A stretch of 64,000 nucleotides of DNA, taken from assembly GCA_030431715.1 (NCBI GenBank), contig JAUIIO010000006.1, positions 62,001 to 126,000 on the forward strand, written 5' to 3'. Origin of the DNA: a bacterium. GTDB taxonomy: Bacteria > Bdellovibrionota_C > UBA2361 > RFPC01. Both the position numbers and the translations under genes were made by a program. Each line of letters begins with the position of its first letter. Within the stretch, counting starts at the first letter, position 1. The notes under the pieces are model-generated. The model had not been told where the DNA came from. It was given only the letters and a program-made list of their open reading frames with translations, and ran no database searches. Positions 63,723 to 64,000 of the stretch are shown here, piece after piece.

Positions 63723-64000
63723 GAGCCGCCCTCCTCACCCGCTCATTTCATCTGGCCGGGTTGTCTAACGGGGCAACGGGGGCGGCGCGGGTGGCTGAGG
63801 AGTTTGAGGATCGGTATTCTTCGCTGTTGTTGCTGTTTGGGAATTATCCGAAGGAGTCTTTGCCGCAAAAACCTGCGCTTATTCTTTATGCCCGCGGGGA
63901 TGAGCGGGTGCCGGAGTGGTATACGCGGGATATTTTTGAGAGGCAGCGGGTTGGGAATTCTTTTGTTGAGGTGGTTGGTGTGGAGGGGACGCATTTTGCG
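63723..64000 (+). pseudogene. Partial alpha/beta-hydrolase at the window's right edge
   Basis: The frame reads HLAGLSNGATGAARVAEEF, the G-x-S-x-G nucleophile elbow (Gly-Leu-Ser-Asn-Gly), then LILYARGDERVPEWY and GVEGTHFA, the Asp and His regions of the catalytic triad. A TGA lies at 63720-63722 in this frame and no start follows before the elbow, so the N-terminus is missing. It continues out of the window. The last 112 bases nearly repeat the hydrolase fragment at 57.5 kb. Confidence 0.6.

Noticed and set aside
51207..64000. Prophage interpretation of the right part
   Set aside because: No capsid, tail, terminase, lysis or integrase gene is present; toxin-antitoxin, defence and fragmented genes fit a defence island better.

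Overview
The window looks like a chromosomal stretch of a Gram-negative bacterium of moderate GC. The signs are a periplasmic binding protein, a lipobox lipoprotein, a class III (type IV pilin-like) signal peptide, bacterial-type AspRS, AsnRS and LeuRS, and proteins exported by signal peptide. The lineage cannot be fixed from sequence alone. The mix of HTTM membrane pair, exported metzincin and pilin would suit a deltaproteobacterium-like or Bdellovibrio-like group, but that is inference. No CRISPR array, rRNA operon or complete prophage is visible.

Left part (1-23 kb): envelope genes (substrate-binding protein, Cys-rich exported protein, lipoprotein followed by an HTTM pair, exported metzincin), an unknown 340-residue protein, and a large protein with a caspase/CHAT-like His/Cys core and an NlpC/P60-like tail. 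Next come an acetylglutamate-kinase-like gene and a beta-propeller secreted protein bracketed by copies of the kinase 3' end. After a GIY-YIG protein and tRNA-Ala(TGC) lie HNH, CCA-adding enzyme and HD-domain genes, then aspS and asnS.

Centre (23-37 kb): a pilin-like gene, then a tight four-gene operon of unknown function (24.07-33.0 kb). It ends in a 1914-residue SNF2-type helicase with a DUF488-like C-terminal domain. One member is a 50-codon gene that joins its neighbours by a 3-nt gap and a 1-nt overlap. The operon sits between housekeeping genes (leuS and DUF502 follow), and I consider it the best candidate for an undescribed system. tRNA-Asp(GTC) lies inside a nested set of palindromes. 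Hairpins with 14-bp arms of differing sequence but a constant internal loop occur at both ends of tRNA-Asp and at the 5' end of tRNA-Ala.

Right part (37-64 kb): an accessory and defence island. A co-directional super-operon carries half-hsdS, hsdM, hsdS, fic, an 81-codon ORF, hsdR, a DUF45 metalloprotease and a 1283-residue Mrr-like nuclease/STAND-type NTPase (Avs-like). Beyond it are a DUF4160/HTH pair, a DUF1841-like gene, several unknown genes, two AbiE-like (type IV toxin-antitoxin) pairs, and many gene fragments and short repeats: an ATPase remnant, two partial copies of a winged-helix gene, two partial alpha/beta-hydrolase copies, an IS-end-like repeat and a dispersed GTCATTGCGAGGAG family. 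This part has clearly been rebuilt by repeated insertion, duplication and deletion.
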